This document shows, piece after piece, positions 36,186-44,379 of a DNA stretch of 64,000 nucleotides. Source of the DNA: Brevibacterium sp. CBA3109 (GTDB lineage: Bacteria > Actinomycetota > Actinomycetes > Actinomycetales > Brevibacteriaceae); assembly GCF_040256645.1 (NCBI RefSeq), contig NZ_CP158281.1, forward strand, positions 372,001 through 436,000, written 5' to 3'. A program made the position numbers and the translations under genes. The stretch's first letter is position 1; each line of letters starts with the position of its first letter. The notes below the pieces were generated by a model. It made no database searches. It had not been told where the DNA came from and saw only the letters and a program-made list of their open reading frames with translations.

Positions 36186-36656
36186 GGTTGGGATGTTGAG
36201 GTTTCTCGGTCCATCTATAATTGAGTTTATTGATAGAAACAACGCCTCACTCTTTGATGATAGTGTGTTAATCCGAGGCGCGTTTGGTTTCCGCAGACAT
36301 GGCTCTGAAATATGATTCGGAAATGTGGCGATGTTGCGTGAGCGAATGAACGCGGGCTTCGGTTGCAAAATCATACTGGATAATGGTCTCTATTGGGGGC
36401 CCGATGGGTATGTAACTGTGGAGAATAGACCCGGATCTATATTGGATCCGATATTTTGATTTGGAAAGGCGTTGCGATGCGCGCGAACGATTCGCGTCCA
36501 ATATGTGACCTCCGAGCTGGTAATGGACTCAGCAAGTCTAAACTAAATCTGTGAAAGAAAATTGGAGACCATGTTTGGGTGGGCGTTGATGTACTGGTGA
36601 TGCCCGTGTCGACGGTAGGGCGAGGCGCTGTAGTCGGAGCGCGTTCGCTTGTGACG
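36186..36656 (+). pseudogene. Degenerate hexapeptide-repeat (LbetaH) acyltransferase remnant
   Basis: Joined across frames, this region reads IIEFIDRNNASLFDDSVLIR, then CKIILDNGLYWGPDGYV, YIGSDILIWKGVAMRANDSR, PICDL, a TGA stop at 36552, and IGDHVWVGVDVLVMPVSTVG with RGAVVGARSLVT. These follow the order of WbbJ-type acetyltransferases, where an IG-D-DSH-like segment precedes the IGDHVWIG turn. At least one frameshift and two stops interrupt it. The 3' end of the frame continues directly into glycerophosphotransferase sequence at VTGKP, so the remnant is truncated at its C-terminus as well. Confidence 0.65.
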
Positions 36657-36935
36657 GGGAAGCCGATTGCGTTCGTTGCGCCAGACCTCTCCCAGTATGG
36701 GAACGAGACGCGTGGATTCTACTTCGACTTTGTAGACGATGCTTTGGGTTCAATTTTTAGTCGAACAGATGACACTACTGCATGGATTAAGTCAAACAAG
36801 AATGGAAATGTCGACCATGTTGAAAGATACGTTAGTTTCCTTTCGCGGTTCGCACCGATGGTCGACGGTGTGAGTGCTGCGAGGTTCGTGAATAGATACT
36901 CGGGCCTCATTGAAACTCCGGAGTTGGAAGGGTAA
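36651..36935 (+). pseudogene. C-terminal fragment of a CDP-glycerol glycerophosphotransferase
   Basis: About 95 residues: TGKPIAFVAPDLSQYGNETR, GFYFDFVDDALGS, then FLSRFAPMVDGVSAARFVN. The end of the 31576 protein reads TGKPIVFLCPDLDIYRDSVR, GFYFDFEAASPG and FVERFASLDDGYSSMRVI at the same spacing, so this is the tail of a third transferase gene. It lacks the body and is fused in frame behind the acyltransferase remnant. Its stop is 2 bases before the ATG of the next glycosyltransferase's ribosome-site region, so the lost gene once stood directly upstream of that gene. Confidence 0.8.
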
Positions 36936-36938
36936 AAA

Positions 36939-37787
36939 ATGAACAATATATGGCTGTATTGGGAAAATGTGTATTCTGACTCGATGCCCGACTATATTAG
37001 ACTCTGTAGTGAAACCATAGAAGCTCAGGCTGGGGAGTGGAATGTGGTCTTGCTGGACCGGGATAACGTTAGAGATTTCGTTCCGGATTTGCGTGCCGAC
37101 TTTTTCGACATACCCGAGGTAGCTCATCGCGCGGATTATATTCGTGGTGCGGTGTTAGCCCGTCATGGTGGGATGTGGATGGACATCGACACAATCGCTT
37201 TGCGGCCACTGTCACTTATTACTGATTTGCTTCCATTGTCGGGGGCTGTATTTTACGGTTGGAAGTCGTTTCAGCCGAGCATCGGGCTGATTGCTGCCGA
37301 GCCCGGACATCAACTGATTCTTCGGTGGAAAAAGGAGATGGACTCTAGACTTGATAGCGGTCTTTCTCAGCGCTGGTCAGGGATTGGTTACGATTTACTG
37401 TGGCCATTGGCGAAGGAGATTTCGTACACGCATATTGCTCACACCATTTGTGCGCCGACGCACTACACGGAGACGGCGAAGTTCGTCGAAGCATTAGAGC
37501 CAGATCAGGTGTTGAAGCCGGAGACCGTGGTCATGCAGCTTTACAACAAGATGTTCTTTAAGACGTACGGGGATATGACTCGCTCTGACATCCTTAGCTC
37601 GGATACTTTGATTGGCCGTTGTTTTATCCGCGGTCTTGAACGGGATCCGAAGTGGTCGTCCGTCGCTGTTGAGATGTCGGAACACGTCGAGCTGGCACAA
37701 TGGGCTATGGAAAGGGCACGTGCGGGCGATGGCAATGTCGGTACCAATTACGTACTGAATGCAGTGGACCGATACGAGACACTTTGA
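36939..37787 (+). CDS. Glycosyltransferase with DXD sugar-binding motif (capsular polysaccharide synthesis type)
   Basis: 282 residues. NNIWLYWENVYSDSMPDYIR, HRADYIRGAVLARHGGMWMD and the DXD motif in MDIDTIALRPL mark a GT32/PF05704-like enzyme. GGAAGGG sits eight bases before the ATG. The gene is AT-rich for this genome and lies in the decayed part of the locus, but its frame is intact and its ribosome site is good, so it is probably functional. It follows a leftover glycerophosphotransferase tail, which suggests it was part of an older, related gene cluster. Donor and acceptor are unknown. Confidence 0.8.
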   Translation: MNNIWLYWENVYSDSMPDYIRLCSETIEAQAGEWNVVLLDRDNVRDFVPDLRADFFDIPEVAHRADYIRGAVLARHGGMWMDIDTIALRPLSLITDLLPLSGAVFYGWKSFQPSIGLIAAEPGHQLILRWKKEMDSRLDSGLSQRWSGIGYDLLWPLAKEISYTHIAHTICAPTHYTETAKFVEALEPDQVLKPETVVMQLYNKMFFKTYGDMTRSDILSSDTLIGRCFIRGLERDPKWSSVAVEMSEHVELAQWAMERARAGDGNVGTNYVLNAVDRYETL

Positions 37788-38222
37788 CCAATCTGTGAAG
37801 TGTAGAGGCTCGTTCGTATACTTCTGTTTGCGTTGATTGAAAGCAACAAGGTTCTCGTGATGTTTCGGTCGTTCTGTGGCCTCTCGCACTTCGACCTATG
37901 CCGAGTTCATCTTCATGGGTCCGATTCCTTGGAGGTGGATTTGGATGTATTTTTCGGTAGTGATCGTCTACGTCTGTAGCCCAGGGTTCGCCGACTGGAG
38001 CCGTTTAGATTGAAAGGATTTAGCAGTTGTGCGTATGAGTGTCCGTGGACTCCGCCGATCCCTCATTCGTTTCTCCGGTGACCTGTGCTGCTGACGGCGG
38101 TCGATGCAATGAGCTTGAAGGCGGGGGGCTTATACTGAAGCTACTGCCAGCTTGGCCCCGTACGTCAGTTGAGTAACTGATTGTGTCGTCGTCTGTCGTG
38201 CCCACTTGGACTTTGAATTTTT
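37788..38222. other. AT-rich gap without genes
   Basis: Between the DXD glycosyltransferase and the truncated IS. No frame with a recognisable product and no clear hairpin were found. Confidence 0.4.
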
Positions 38223-38335
38223 GATCTGACTTGCACAAGTAGATGAGGTTTTCGGGGCCACGGAGCATATTCCTCCTGGTCAGGAGGTTGCTTGTTTCGG
38301 ATTTGGGTAACTAATTTGAGCCTTATCATGGTGCA

Positions 38336-39111
38336 ATGAGCCCATTCGTGCGCAAGGGCCCCACCGCGTCGGGCCCCACCGCGTCGGGCGCCACAGCCGT
38401 ACAGATCGCTGATAAGACTGGCGGGAAGTACCGGATCGTCGAGCACCTCGGGCCAGCCCACACACCCGAAGACCTCGCCGCTCTCGTCGAGGCCGGCAAA
38501 GCCAAACTGCGCGACCCCGGACAGGCCACACTCGACTTCGATATTGCCGACAAACCACGAGTGGCATCGGCAGTCGTGAAGTCCCCAAGAGGGTGATGCG
38601 TGATGAGCAGACGCTGAACCTGCGGCGCAACCGCGCACTGGCAATCATCGATGGGGACAAGCCGGCGAAGAGCGCCCGGTTCGGGAAAATCACGGACGAG
38701 GAGAAAGCCTTCGACGAGAAGGCGTATGAGCGGGCGATGAAGCTGACGGGGTTCAAAGGCTACGTGACGAACATTCCCGTCGGGACTATGCCAGCGACCG
38801 AGGTCATCGGCAGCTATCACGACCTGTGGCAGGTCGAGCAGTCCTTTCGGATGTCGAAGACCGACTTGAGAGCCAGGCCGATCTTTCACCGGACCAGGGA
38901 TGCGATTGAGGCGCACTTGACGGTCGTGTTCACAGCATTGGCCGTATCGAGGTTCATGCAGGCCGCGACTGGGGCGTCGTTGAAGAGGATCATCACGAGT
39001 CTGCGGCCATTGCGGGAGTTCACCGGGCGCGTCGGTGGGCAGGACATCACGTTCACACCGGAAGTACCTAGGGCCGTCGAGAACATGCTCCAGGCGCTGG
39101 AAGAGTCGTAA
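38336..39111 (+). pseudogene. IS1634-family transposase with the middle deleted
   Basis: The N-terminal piece (38336-38596, MSPFVRKGPTASG, RIVEHLGPAHTPEDLAALVE) resembles the start of IS1634 transposases. A second frame (38593-39111) resembles their end, with KLTGFKGYVTN, EVIGSYHDLWQVEQSFRMSK and IEAHLTVVFTALAVSRFMQ. Full proteins are roughly twice this size, so some 200-250 residues including part of the catalytic core are absent. The two pieces overlap by 4 bases in different frames. Confidence 0.75.
38356..38385. repeat. 15-bp tandem duplication in the transposase remnant
   Basis: GGGCCCCACCGCGTC occurs twice head-to-tail, duplicating the residues Gly-Pro-Thr-Ala-Ser. It is in frame and probably arose by slippage. 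Confidence 0.85.
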
Positions 39112-39235
39112 ATTCGGCTGTCAGCGGTGGGTAACAAAAGTTGTGCAACTCAGGTCACAAGCAGCCGCGGCTCCACCCTGGATCGGACGAGCAGGCAACA
39201 ACCAGGACCATCCCCTGTCGGCCGGGCCACTGTCG

Positions 39236-39697
39236 ATGGAATCCAACAATCACACGATCGACTGTCCGCGGGGCGAATTCAAGATTCCAGCAGAAGAGCT
39301 CGGAGTCGGAGCATTCGCCAGACGAGAAATGACATGGTCGGACGAGAGCTCGAGCGTTCTCACTTTCAGCCTGCGCAGCAACTACGTCAACTCGAGAGGC
39401 ACTGACTATATGCGCTTTGAGGTCGTGGTGAATGGTCAGACTCTTGTCGCCCACAAGATCGGATTCGACTCGGACACCAGCTACTGGGCCGTGTACGGGC
39501 TTCTGCCAGGCGACCGAGTCCGTCTGGGCGTCCGGTCTCTGCGCACGGTGACAACCGAGTCATGGTACAGAGCATCTCGCTGCTTCATCACTCTCTTGGA
39601 TTCTGCAGCTGAATACTGGGAGCGACGAGGAACCCTCGACCTGGGTTATGCGACGACCAGTGTAGCGGCTGTACCAGGGGCGTCTCTGCGCGGATAG
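39236..39697 (+). CDS. Hypothetical protein
   Basis: About 153 residues, starting MESNNHTIDCPRGEF from the ATG at 39236; an open frame extends upstream into the IS end. No signal peptide or membrane segment is visible. The sequence is rich in beta-type residues (VLTFSLRSNYVNSR, MRFEVVVNGQTLVAH), like a small beta-sandwich. I do not recognise a family. It lies between the truncated IS and the converging LCP-like gene, so it may be the surviving end of a larger surface-glycan gene cut by the IS. Confidence 0.5.
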   Translation: MESNNHTIDCPRGEFKIPAEELGVGAFARREMTWSDESSSVLTFSLRSNYVNSRGTDYMRFEVVVNGQTLVAHKIGFDSDTSYWAVYGLLPGDRVRLGVRSLRTVTTESWYRASRCFITLLDSAAEYWERRGTLDLGYATTSVAAVPGASLRG

Positions 39698-39711
39698 ATC
39701 GACGTGATCTT

Positions 39712-40635
39712 CTAATATCCCAGTGAGACGAGGTAGCGGAAGAAGTCGGCGAGCTCGTTGCTGGCCAAAACGTTCTTGAGAACCGGTACTGCTTCGGGGT
39801 CGAAATTGATGATGACCGTGCCGTCGTCCTCGCGACGGGAGTTCGTGGGCACGGTGACCACGGCGATGTCGTCCGTCTGCAGGGTGCGGAGGCCATTGGC
39901 GATCTTGACGAGCTCACTCGTGGTCAGCTCGGCGTTGTGCTGAATGTCCAACGCGAAATGTCCAAGCACCGCCGCGCCTTTGTTGGGATCTTTGACCAGC
40001 CCGCCTGACTTGAGCCCCTGAACGAGCGCACGTACGACCGTGCGTTGATTGCGGGTTCGCGTCTGGCCGGCATCATCGACCGGGTCTGCCGCGGTGAAGA
40101 TTGCCGATGTCGCTCCGTCGAGGTTGTTCGTCCCCTCGACGAAGTCGGTGCCGTCGGCGTTGAACGCCGTGCGGCTGTAGGCCTGGAGACCGCCGAGTTC
40201 ATCGATCACGCGACCCAGCGCGTCTGCCTCCAGCTGTGCGATGTGATCGATGCGGATGCCGAGGAACTCCTCGACCATGGCGACGACGACCGGCCATCCG
40301 CCCTCGTCGGCGATGGTGCCGAACGTCTGACCGGCCTCGATCTGAGTGGAGGGATTGAGCACGAGCACGGCAGCGAAGTCGCCGGCGGCGGGAACATGGA
40401 TGACAGCGAAAGTGTCACCGTGGCTCGATAGCTGTTCGGTTGCCTCGGCGGGGTTTCCGGGATTCGTCACCCGAAGCATCAGGGTGCGGGATTCGTCCGC
40501 GGTGGGACGGATGTCTGCGGGTGGGAAAGCAGCCTCGGCGGGAATGGTCTTCGATGCGTCATCGAACTCGGCGCGGGCGGAGTTGAGGTCCTTGAGAGAA
40601 CCGATGGCCGAAACCATCTTCGTCAGCTTGGCCAT
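39712..40635 (-). CDS. Degenerate LytR-CpsA-Psr (LCP) domain protein
   Basis: 307 residues. The order of elements matches LCP phosphotransferases, which attach glycopolymers from undecaprenyl carriers to peptidoglycan: GDTFAVIHVP, VVAMVEEFLGIRIDHIAQLE, VIDELGGLQAY and RNQRTVVRALVQGL. Unlike active members it has no N-terminal membrane anchor. The usual Arg-Asp pair after the first beta strands (slpRD) is replaced by VPAAGDF, and the Y-x-R-x-R segment is replaced by IFTAADP. It may be a cytoplasmic pseudo-enzyme or binding protein. The gene closes the glycopolymer locus. AGGAAG precedes the ATG. Confidence 0.65.
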   Translation of the reverse strand: MAKLTKMVSAIGSLKDLNSARAEFDDASKTIPAEAAFPPADIRPTADESRTLMLRVTNPGNPAEATEQLSSHGDTFAVIHVPAAGDFAAVLVLNPSTQIEAGQTFGTIADEGGWPVVVAMVEEFLGIRIDHIAQLEADALGRVIDELGGLQAYSRTAFNADGTDFVEGTNNLDGATSAIFTAADPVDDAGQTRTRNQRTVVRALVQGLKSGGLVKDPNKGAAVLGHFALDIQHNAELTTSELVKIANGLRTLQTDDIAVVTVPTNSRREDDGTVIINFDPEAVPVLKNVLASNELADFFRYLVSLGY

Positions 40636-40685
40636 GGCAGTCCTACTTCCTCTGTCCGGTCATTTGGTGCTGGTCTCAATAGTAG

Positions 40686-40725
40686 CCGCGGGTGAGATCG
40701 GCTCGTGTACCGATTTCACCCGCGG
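40686..40725 (-). terminator. Hairpin after the DUF3761 lipoprotein gene
   Basis: CCGCGGGTGA and TCACCCGCGG pair, and the stem continues inwards through ATCGG/CCGAT with one mismatch around an 8-base loop. It lies just downstream of the stop of the minus-strand lipoprotein gene. Confidence 0.7.
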
Positions 40726-40748
40726 GATACGTACGTCGAGAGGAACTT

Positions 40749-41585
40749 TCAGCGCTCTCCTCCGTGCCAACTGCAGGTCCCCTGGCCGGACGAATTGGAA
40801 ACGGTGCCGTCGTTGCACTGGGTTGGTCCGCCAGCATTCCCTTCATACTCGTTATACGGACCCGGGTATGGGTAGTCGGGGTCGGAACTGCCGTACCCGG
40901 GTGCTTCGTCCTCAACCGGGTCTGAGCTTTCATACGGGTCGGGAACGTCCGGCATCGTTGGACCTGACATGTCAGGGTCCGGCGGTGTGTCGAACTCATA
41001 TCGAATTATGAACAGCTGATTGTCGTAGTAGTCCGAGAAGTCCGCAACCGGCGGGTGGACAGGACCGGTGGCATTGACAGTTTCGAGAAAAGCCAATGAG
41101 ATCAGCTCAGCTTCAGACCCGTACCTTTTGAAACTCTCGCCGTAATCGTCGATGCCGCACCAGAATGAACCGTTCACCATGAAGACGAAGGTTTCGAGCA
41201 GAAGCCTTGATCGCGGATCGTCGGCGAGGGTGTCGGCAGACCTCGGACCATAGACGCGAGTGCTACCAGCCTCAGAATACGAGTCGCATTCCTTGTCTGC
41301 GAGCGACAGCCATTCATCCGGTTCTACGTCGATTCCGTAGCGATAGGCGAGCACTTCACCGTAGTAAACGAGCTCTTCTTCCTCCGCCGAGTACGGGTCC
41401 AGATCCTCGACAACTGCTTCAGGCGCTGGTTCGGCTACTGCTGCGGGGCTGACGTCCTCAGCCGGGTTGGAAGTTGAGCCTGTCGAATCATCATTCTTTG
41501 ACTGCTCCCCGAACGCTGAGCAACCTGAAAGTGCGACGAGAGCAAGGATCAAGACCATCGCGGCAAAGGTGCGTCTGGTGTTCAT
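40749..41585 (-). CDS. Lipoprotein with a C-terminal DUF3761-like motif
   Basis: About 278 residues from the ATG at 41585. MNTRRTFAAMVLILALVALS is a signal peptide and SGC supplies the lipobox Cys. An acidic Pro/Glu/Ala linker follows. The middle contains DKECDSYSEAGS and an SFWCGIDDYG segment, then a Pro/Tyr/Asp-rich stretch. The last 25 residues, with QCNDGTVSNSSGQGTCSWHG, match DUF3761, a short Cys-containing motif in secreted actinobacterial proteins. It should be anchored outside the membrane; its function is unknown. An in-frame ATG 14 codons upstream is a less likely start. Confidence 0.7.
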   Translation of the reverse strand: MNTRRTFAAMVLILALVALSGCSAFGEQSKNDDSTGSTSNPAEDVSPAAVAEPAPEAVVEDLDPYSAEEEELVYYGEVLAYRYGIDVEPDEWLSLADKECDSYSEAGSTRVYGPRSADTLADDPRSRLLLETFVFMVNGSFWCGIDDYGESFKRYGSEAELISLAFLETVNATGPVHPPVADFSDYYDNQLFIIRYEFDTPPDPDMSGPTMPDVPDPYESSDPVEDEAPGYGSSDPDYPYPGPYNEYEGNAGGPTQCNDGTVSNSSGQGTCSWHGGER

Positions 41586-41782
41586 TTGCCACGGCAAGTA
41601 CCTCAGTAGAGATGAGCGATGCTTCACGGGACCTCGATTCGACTCTGACCGAAGCAGACGCCTTATCGTAACCGTTCAATCACGCATGAGATTGCCTCCG
41701 GCGGAGGACCAAGGCAAGGGTTATCAATTCGTTGGAATGAGAGTGACTATGTTCCCTGTGCAGTAATTTTTCGGCACATAAA
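41586..41782. other. Spacer upstream of the lipoprotein gene
   Basis: Holds the lipoprotein promoter region; otherwise nothing recognisable. Confidence 0.3.
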
Positions 41783-41817
41783 ACTCGACCGAGCAGCTAT
41801 GGGCTGCTCGGTCGAGT
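41783..41817 (-). terminator. Strong hairpin terminator behind the displaced yceI tail
   Basis: Perfect 15-bp arms ACTCGACCGAGCAGC and GCTGCTCGGTCGAGT surround a 5-base loop. On the minus strand it is followed by TTTATG and lies 12 bases beyond the stop codon of the yceI tail remnant. This is the expected place for the original yceI terminator. Confidence 0.8.
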
Positions 41818-41825
41818 CATGTTCT

Positions 41826-41905
41826 GGGTTCAGCGGAGGCCGAAGAGCTTTCCCAAGCCGTTTCCGGACGGTTGAGCATCCGGCTGCTTGGTCTCCGGGG
41901 CCGTC
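41826..41905 (-). repeat. Left copy of an 80-bp direct repeat: displaced 3' tail of yceI
   Basis: 72 of 80 bases agree with 50658-50737 by my count, in the same orientation. On the minus strand it encodes TAPETKQPDAQPSGNGLGKL and FGLR-stop, against TAPEAHQPDAQSSGNSLGKL and FGLR-stop at the end of the intact YceI protein. There is no body or start. The two copies bound the 8.75-kb block of catabolic genes. Confidence 0.88.
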
Positions 41906-42052
41906 GACCGAAAGCTCTTCGACTAGATGAAGGGCTTAGATAATGTTTGGCGAGAGGTTTGACGGGGTAAGCGTCGCTCCCGCTGCGGGGGCATTAGAGA
42001 GTGCGTACTCAAACACACTCCGCCCGGAGGCTCGCTCCGCCGCTTATCGATG
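41906..42052. other. Short spacer at the left edge of the island
   Basis: Downstream of the GntR gene; contains GAAAGCTCTTCGACTAG, which looks like another degenerate piece of the yceI end (the AAGAGCTTTC word in reverse), and no gene. Confidence 0.3.
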
Positions 42053-42778
42053 TCAATCCAGCGATGCTGCTTTCTCAACTGAGTTGTCGGAAGTAATCGA
42101 TCCGAGCAATGCCTGACTAGCTGATCGAATATGTTCGCGAACTGCGTTCTCAGCGCGGGAGGCGTCGCCGGATTCGATGGCTTCGATGATTTCCACATGC
42201 TCATTAAGAGAGGCTTCAGGCCGGCCGGGGACATGGGCGGAAATATTGTTTCCGACCCTCATCTGGCCGAAAAGGTTGTCCGCTACGCTCGCCAAACGAG
42301 AGCGACCCGAGGCATGCCAGATCTCGCGATGAAAATCGACGTCGAGATCCCCATATCGATCGATGGCCTGGTCTTGGATGGCCGTCTTTTGGGCAGCCAG
42401 GAGATTTCGCAACTTTGCACCCAGCTCTATTCGTGATGCCGATAGAGCAGCATGCCTCGACGCGACGCCTTCAAGCACTTCGCGCAGCTCATAGATCTCT
42501 TCGAAATCCTCTGCCCCGAGTTCGGGCACGAAGAAGCCCCGATGGTCTCGGGCTTCCAGCAGTCCTTGGCGTTCGAGAGCAGTCAGGGCTGTTCGAATCG
42601 GCGTGGGGGACAGGTCGAGTTCGTCTGAGAGGGGGCGAACCGTCACTCTCTCTCCGGGGGCAAGTCGCCCAGAGAGGATGCGCTCTCGTATCTGGGCGTA
42701 GGCGACAGAGACGAGACTGTCTCCGCGCACCGGCGTGCGCCCTCCAGGATCGCTGGAACTTTCTGAAATGGTCGACAT
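42053..42778 (-). CDS. GntR family transcriptional regulator (FadR/FCD type)
   Basis: About 241 residues from the ATG at 42778. The winged-helix part is AYAQIRERILSGRLAPGERV, then TVRPLSDELDLSPTPIRTAL and ERQGLLEARDHRGFFVP. The C-terminal helical ligand domain starts EDFEEIYELREVLEG and contains the metal-ligand-like pattern DVDFHREIWHASG and HVEIIEAIESGD. It is divergent from the antiporter-led operon 42864-50060 and most likely controls it in response to a small carboxylate or amino-acid-like substrate. The frame is open upstream to 42865, but that start would overlap the opposite promoter. Confidence 0.87.
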   Translation of the reverse strand: MSTISESSSDPGGRTPVRGDSLVSVAYAQIRERILSGRLAPGERVTVRPLSDELDLSPTPIRTALTALERQGLLEARDHRGFFVPELGAEDFEEIYELREVLEGVASRHAALSASRIELGAKLRNLLAAQKTAIQDQAIDRYGDLDVDFHREIWHASGRSRLASVADNLFGQMRVGNNISAHVPGRPEASLNEHVEIIEAIESGDASRAENAVREHIRSASQALLGSITSDNSVEKAASLD

Positions 42779-42830
42779 ATCGACACGATAATACCTTGAC
42801 AAGAGCGAAAACTGATGACAATCTAATTTT

Positions 42831-42843
42831 TGATTAAAAATCA
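42831..42843. promoter_or_regulatory. Candidate GntR operator between divergent genes
   Basis: TGATT-AAA-AATCA is a perfect dyad, nested in ATTTTTGATTAAAAAT. It lies in the 85-base divergent gap, 20 bases before the antiporter start. A TTGACA hexamer at 42796-42801 with AT-rich sequence 17 bases on could be the rightward promoter, which the dyad would overlap or follow. Confidence 0.45.
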
Positions 42844-42863
42844 CTTCTAAGATGGGATGTCCC

Positions 42864-44336
42864 ATGAGCCAACGCTCCGAAGGCGCAGCGTCAGAATCGT
42901 CACCCTCGACCGCGCCGACAGTCGAGTCTCCTGCTGATCAGGTGGCCCCGACCATTCGTATGTTCGGCGGACCAGTCACCGTTCTCGTTCCGGCCGTCGT
43001 CTTCGTCGGCGTGCTCGTGCTGCTCTCGGCGACAGAGCGAGCGAGTCTGTCAAGTTTCTGGGTCGGAGGTTGGGTCGCACTTGTTGTCGGTTTGATTCTC
43101 AGCCGCACACCACGGGCATTCGCCAACTCGATCATTCGCGGTCTCTCGGACAACACCGGCGCAGTGATCATCACCGCCTACATCTTCGCCGGAGTCTTCG
43201 GCAGCCTTCTCGCCGGCGGCGGTCTTGTCAACGGTTTGCTGTGGCTCGGTGTCAACATCGGGCTCGAAGGCGCCCTGTTCACTGTTTTGGCGTTTGTGCT
43301 GTCGTGCATCTTTGCTGCCGGAACCGGCAGCAGTGTCGGCGCTGCTCTCTCGCTCGTCCCTGTGCTCTATCCAACTGGCGTGGCACTTGGTGCTGACCCT
43401 ACGATGTTGGCGGTCGGCATCCTCGCGGGCGGTGCTTTCGGGGACAATATCGCGCCGATCTCCGACACAACAATCAGTTCGTCCTATACCGCCAAAGCGA
43501 CGATGGCCGATGTCGTCAAATCGCGGCTACCTCTGGCTCTCATCTCAGCTGGAGTCACGATCGTGATTCTTGCGATCTTCGGTGGCGGCGGGGATGCTTC
43601 AGCGAACCAGATCGATGTCGATGCCAATCCGCTCGGTCTGCTCATGCTCATCCCATTCATCGTCGTGATCGTCCTCGCGATGAAACGCCACCACATCATA
43701 ATCGCCCTCATGTGGGGAAGCCTGACCAGCATCGTCATCGGTGTCTCGACCGGGTTGCTCCACTTCTCCGACATCTTCTCCATCCCTGCCACCCGTGAGG
43801 AGTCGACCGGACTCATCCAGGACGGTATCGCCGATATCACTGGAGCGATCGTGCTAGTGCTCTTCATCTTGGCTCTGGCTCAGGTGCTCACGGACAGCGG
43901 TTTCATGACCAGCGTTCTCAAGCGCCTGGAAGTCCACGCCACACGAGGTGTGCGCAGCGCGGAGTTCGCAATTGCCGGGATCACGATGCTCTTCACCGTG
44001 CCCCTCGGGGCGAACGCACCCGCCATTCTTCTTGTCGGTCCGACCATCGGGCGGCCTTTGGGTCTTCGACACAATCTTGCCCCAGCGCGCATTGCCAACC
44101 TCATGGACTGCAGCGCGAACACTGTGTTCTACATGCTTCCCTGGCACAATGCGGTAATCATCTGGTACGCGACAGCCCTGGCCACTGCGCAGAAGTACTC
44201 CATACCTGAAATCTCGATCGGTTCTGCCGCACTCAACCCGTATGCGTGGACTCTCATCATCGTGCTCATCGTCTCGATCATCACCGGATGGAATCGTCGA
44301 TATGCGACCAAGTCGACTGAAGTCCCGACCATCTGA
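42864..44336 (+). CDS. Na+/H+ antiporter NhaC family transporter
   Basis: About 490 residues with 11-12 hydrophobic segments. GAGTGSSVGAALSLVPVL-like and GGAFGDNIAPISDTTISSS motifs are characteristic of NhaC-type proteins, and GANAPAILLVGPTIG follows in the second half. Members exchange Na+ or H+ for other ions, and some take up malate/lactate-like organic acids. As first gene of a catabolic operon it may import the substrate in symport or exchange. The ATG at 42864 with GATGGG upstream is preferred over one at 42852. Confidence 0.83.
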   Translation: MSQRSEGAASESSPSTAPTVESPADQVAPTIRMFGGPVTVLVPAVVFVGVLVLLSATERASLSSFWVGGWVALVVGLILSRTPRAFANSIIRGLSDNTGAVIITAYIFAGVFGSLLAGGGLVNGLLWLGVNIGLEGALFTVLAFVLSCIFAAGTGSSVGAALSLVPVLYPTGVALGADPTMLAVGILAGGAFGDNIAPISDTTISSSYTAKATMADVVKSRLPLALISAGVTIVILAIFGGGGDASANQIDVDANPLGLLMLIPFIVVIVLAMKRHHIIIALMWGSLTSIVIGVSTGLLHFSDIFSIPATREESTGLIQDGIADITGAIVLVLFILALAQVLTDSGFMTSVLKRLEVHATRGVRSAEFAIAGITMLFTVPLGANAPAILLVGPTIGRPLGLRHNLAPARIANLMDCSANTVFYMLPWHNAVIIWYATALATAQKYSIPEISIGSAALNPYAWTLIIVLIVSIITGWNRRYATKSTEVPTI

Positions 44337-44379
44337 TCAGTCTCATTCATGACAAATGCGAAGTCCGAAAGGAGCGACG

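Larger units (their letters stand above)
38224..39157. mobile_element. Internally deleted IS1634-like element
   Basis: The left end contains ATCTGACTTGCACAAGT (from 38224) and the right end, reverse-complemented, ACCTGAGTTGCACAACT (to 39157), giving an imperfect terminal repeat of about 17 bases with three or four differences. Between them lies a transposase reading frame whose central part is missing. The ends are approximate because no target duplication was identified. Confidence 0.55.

Noticed and set aside
35898..36374. 158-residue open frame on the minus strand
   Set aside because: The opposite strand shows acyltransferase-like remnants, and the minus-strand product has low-complexity, shadow-like composition.
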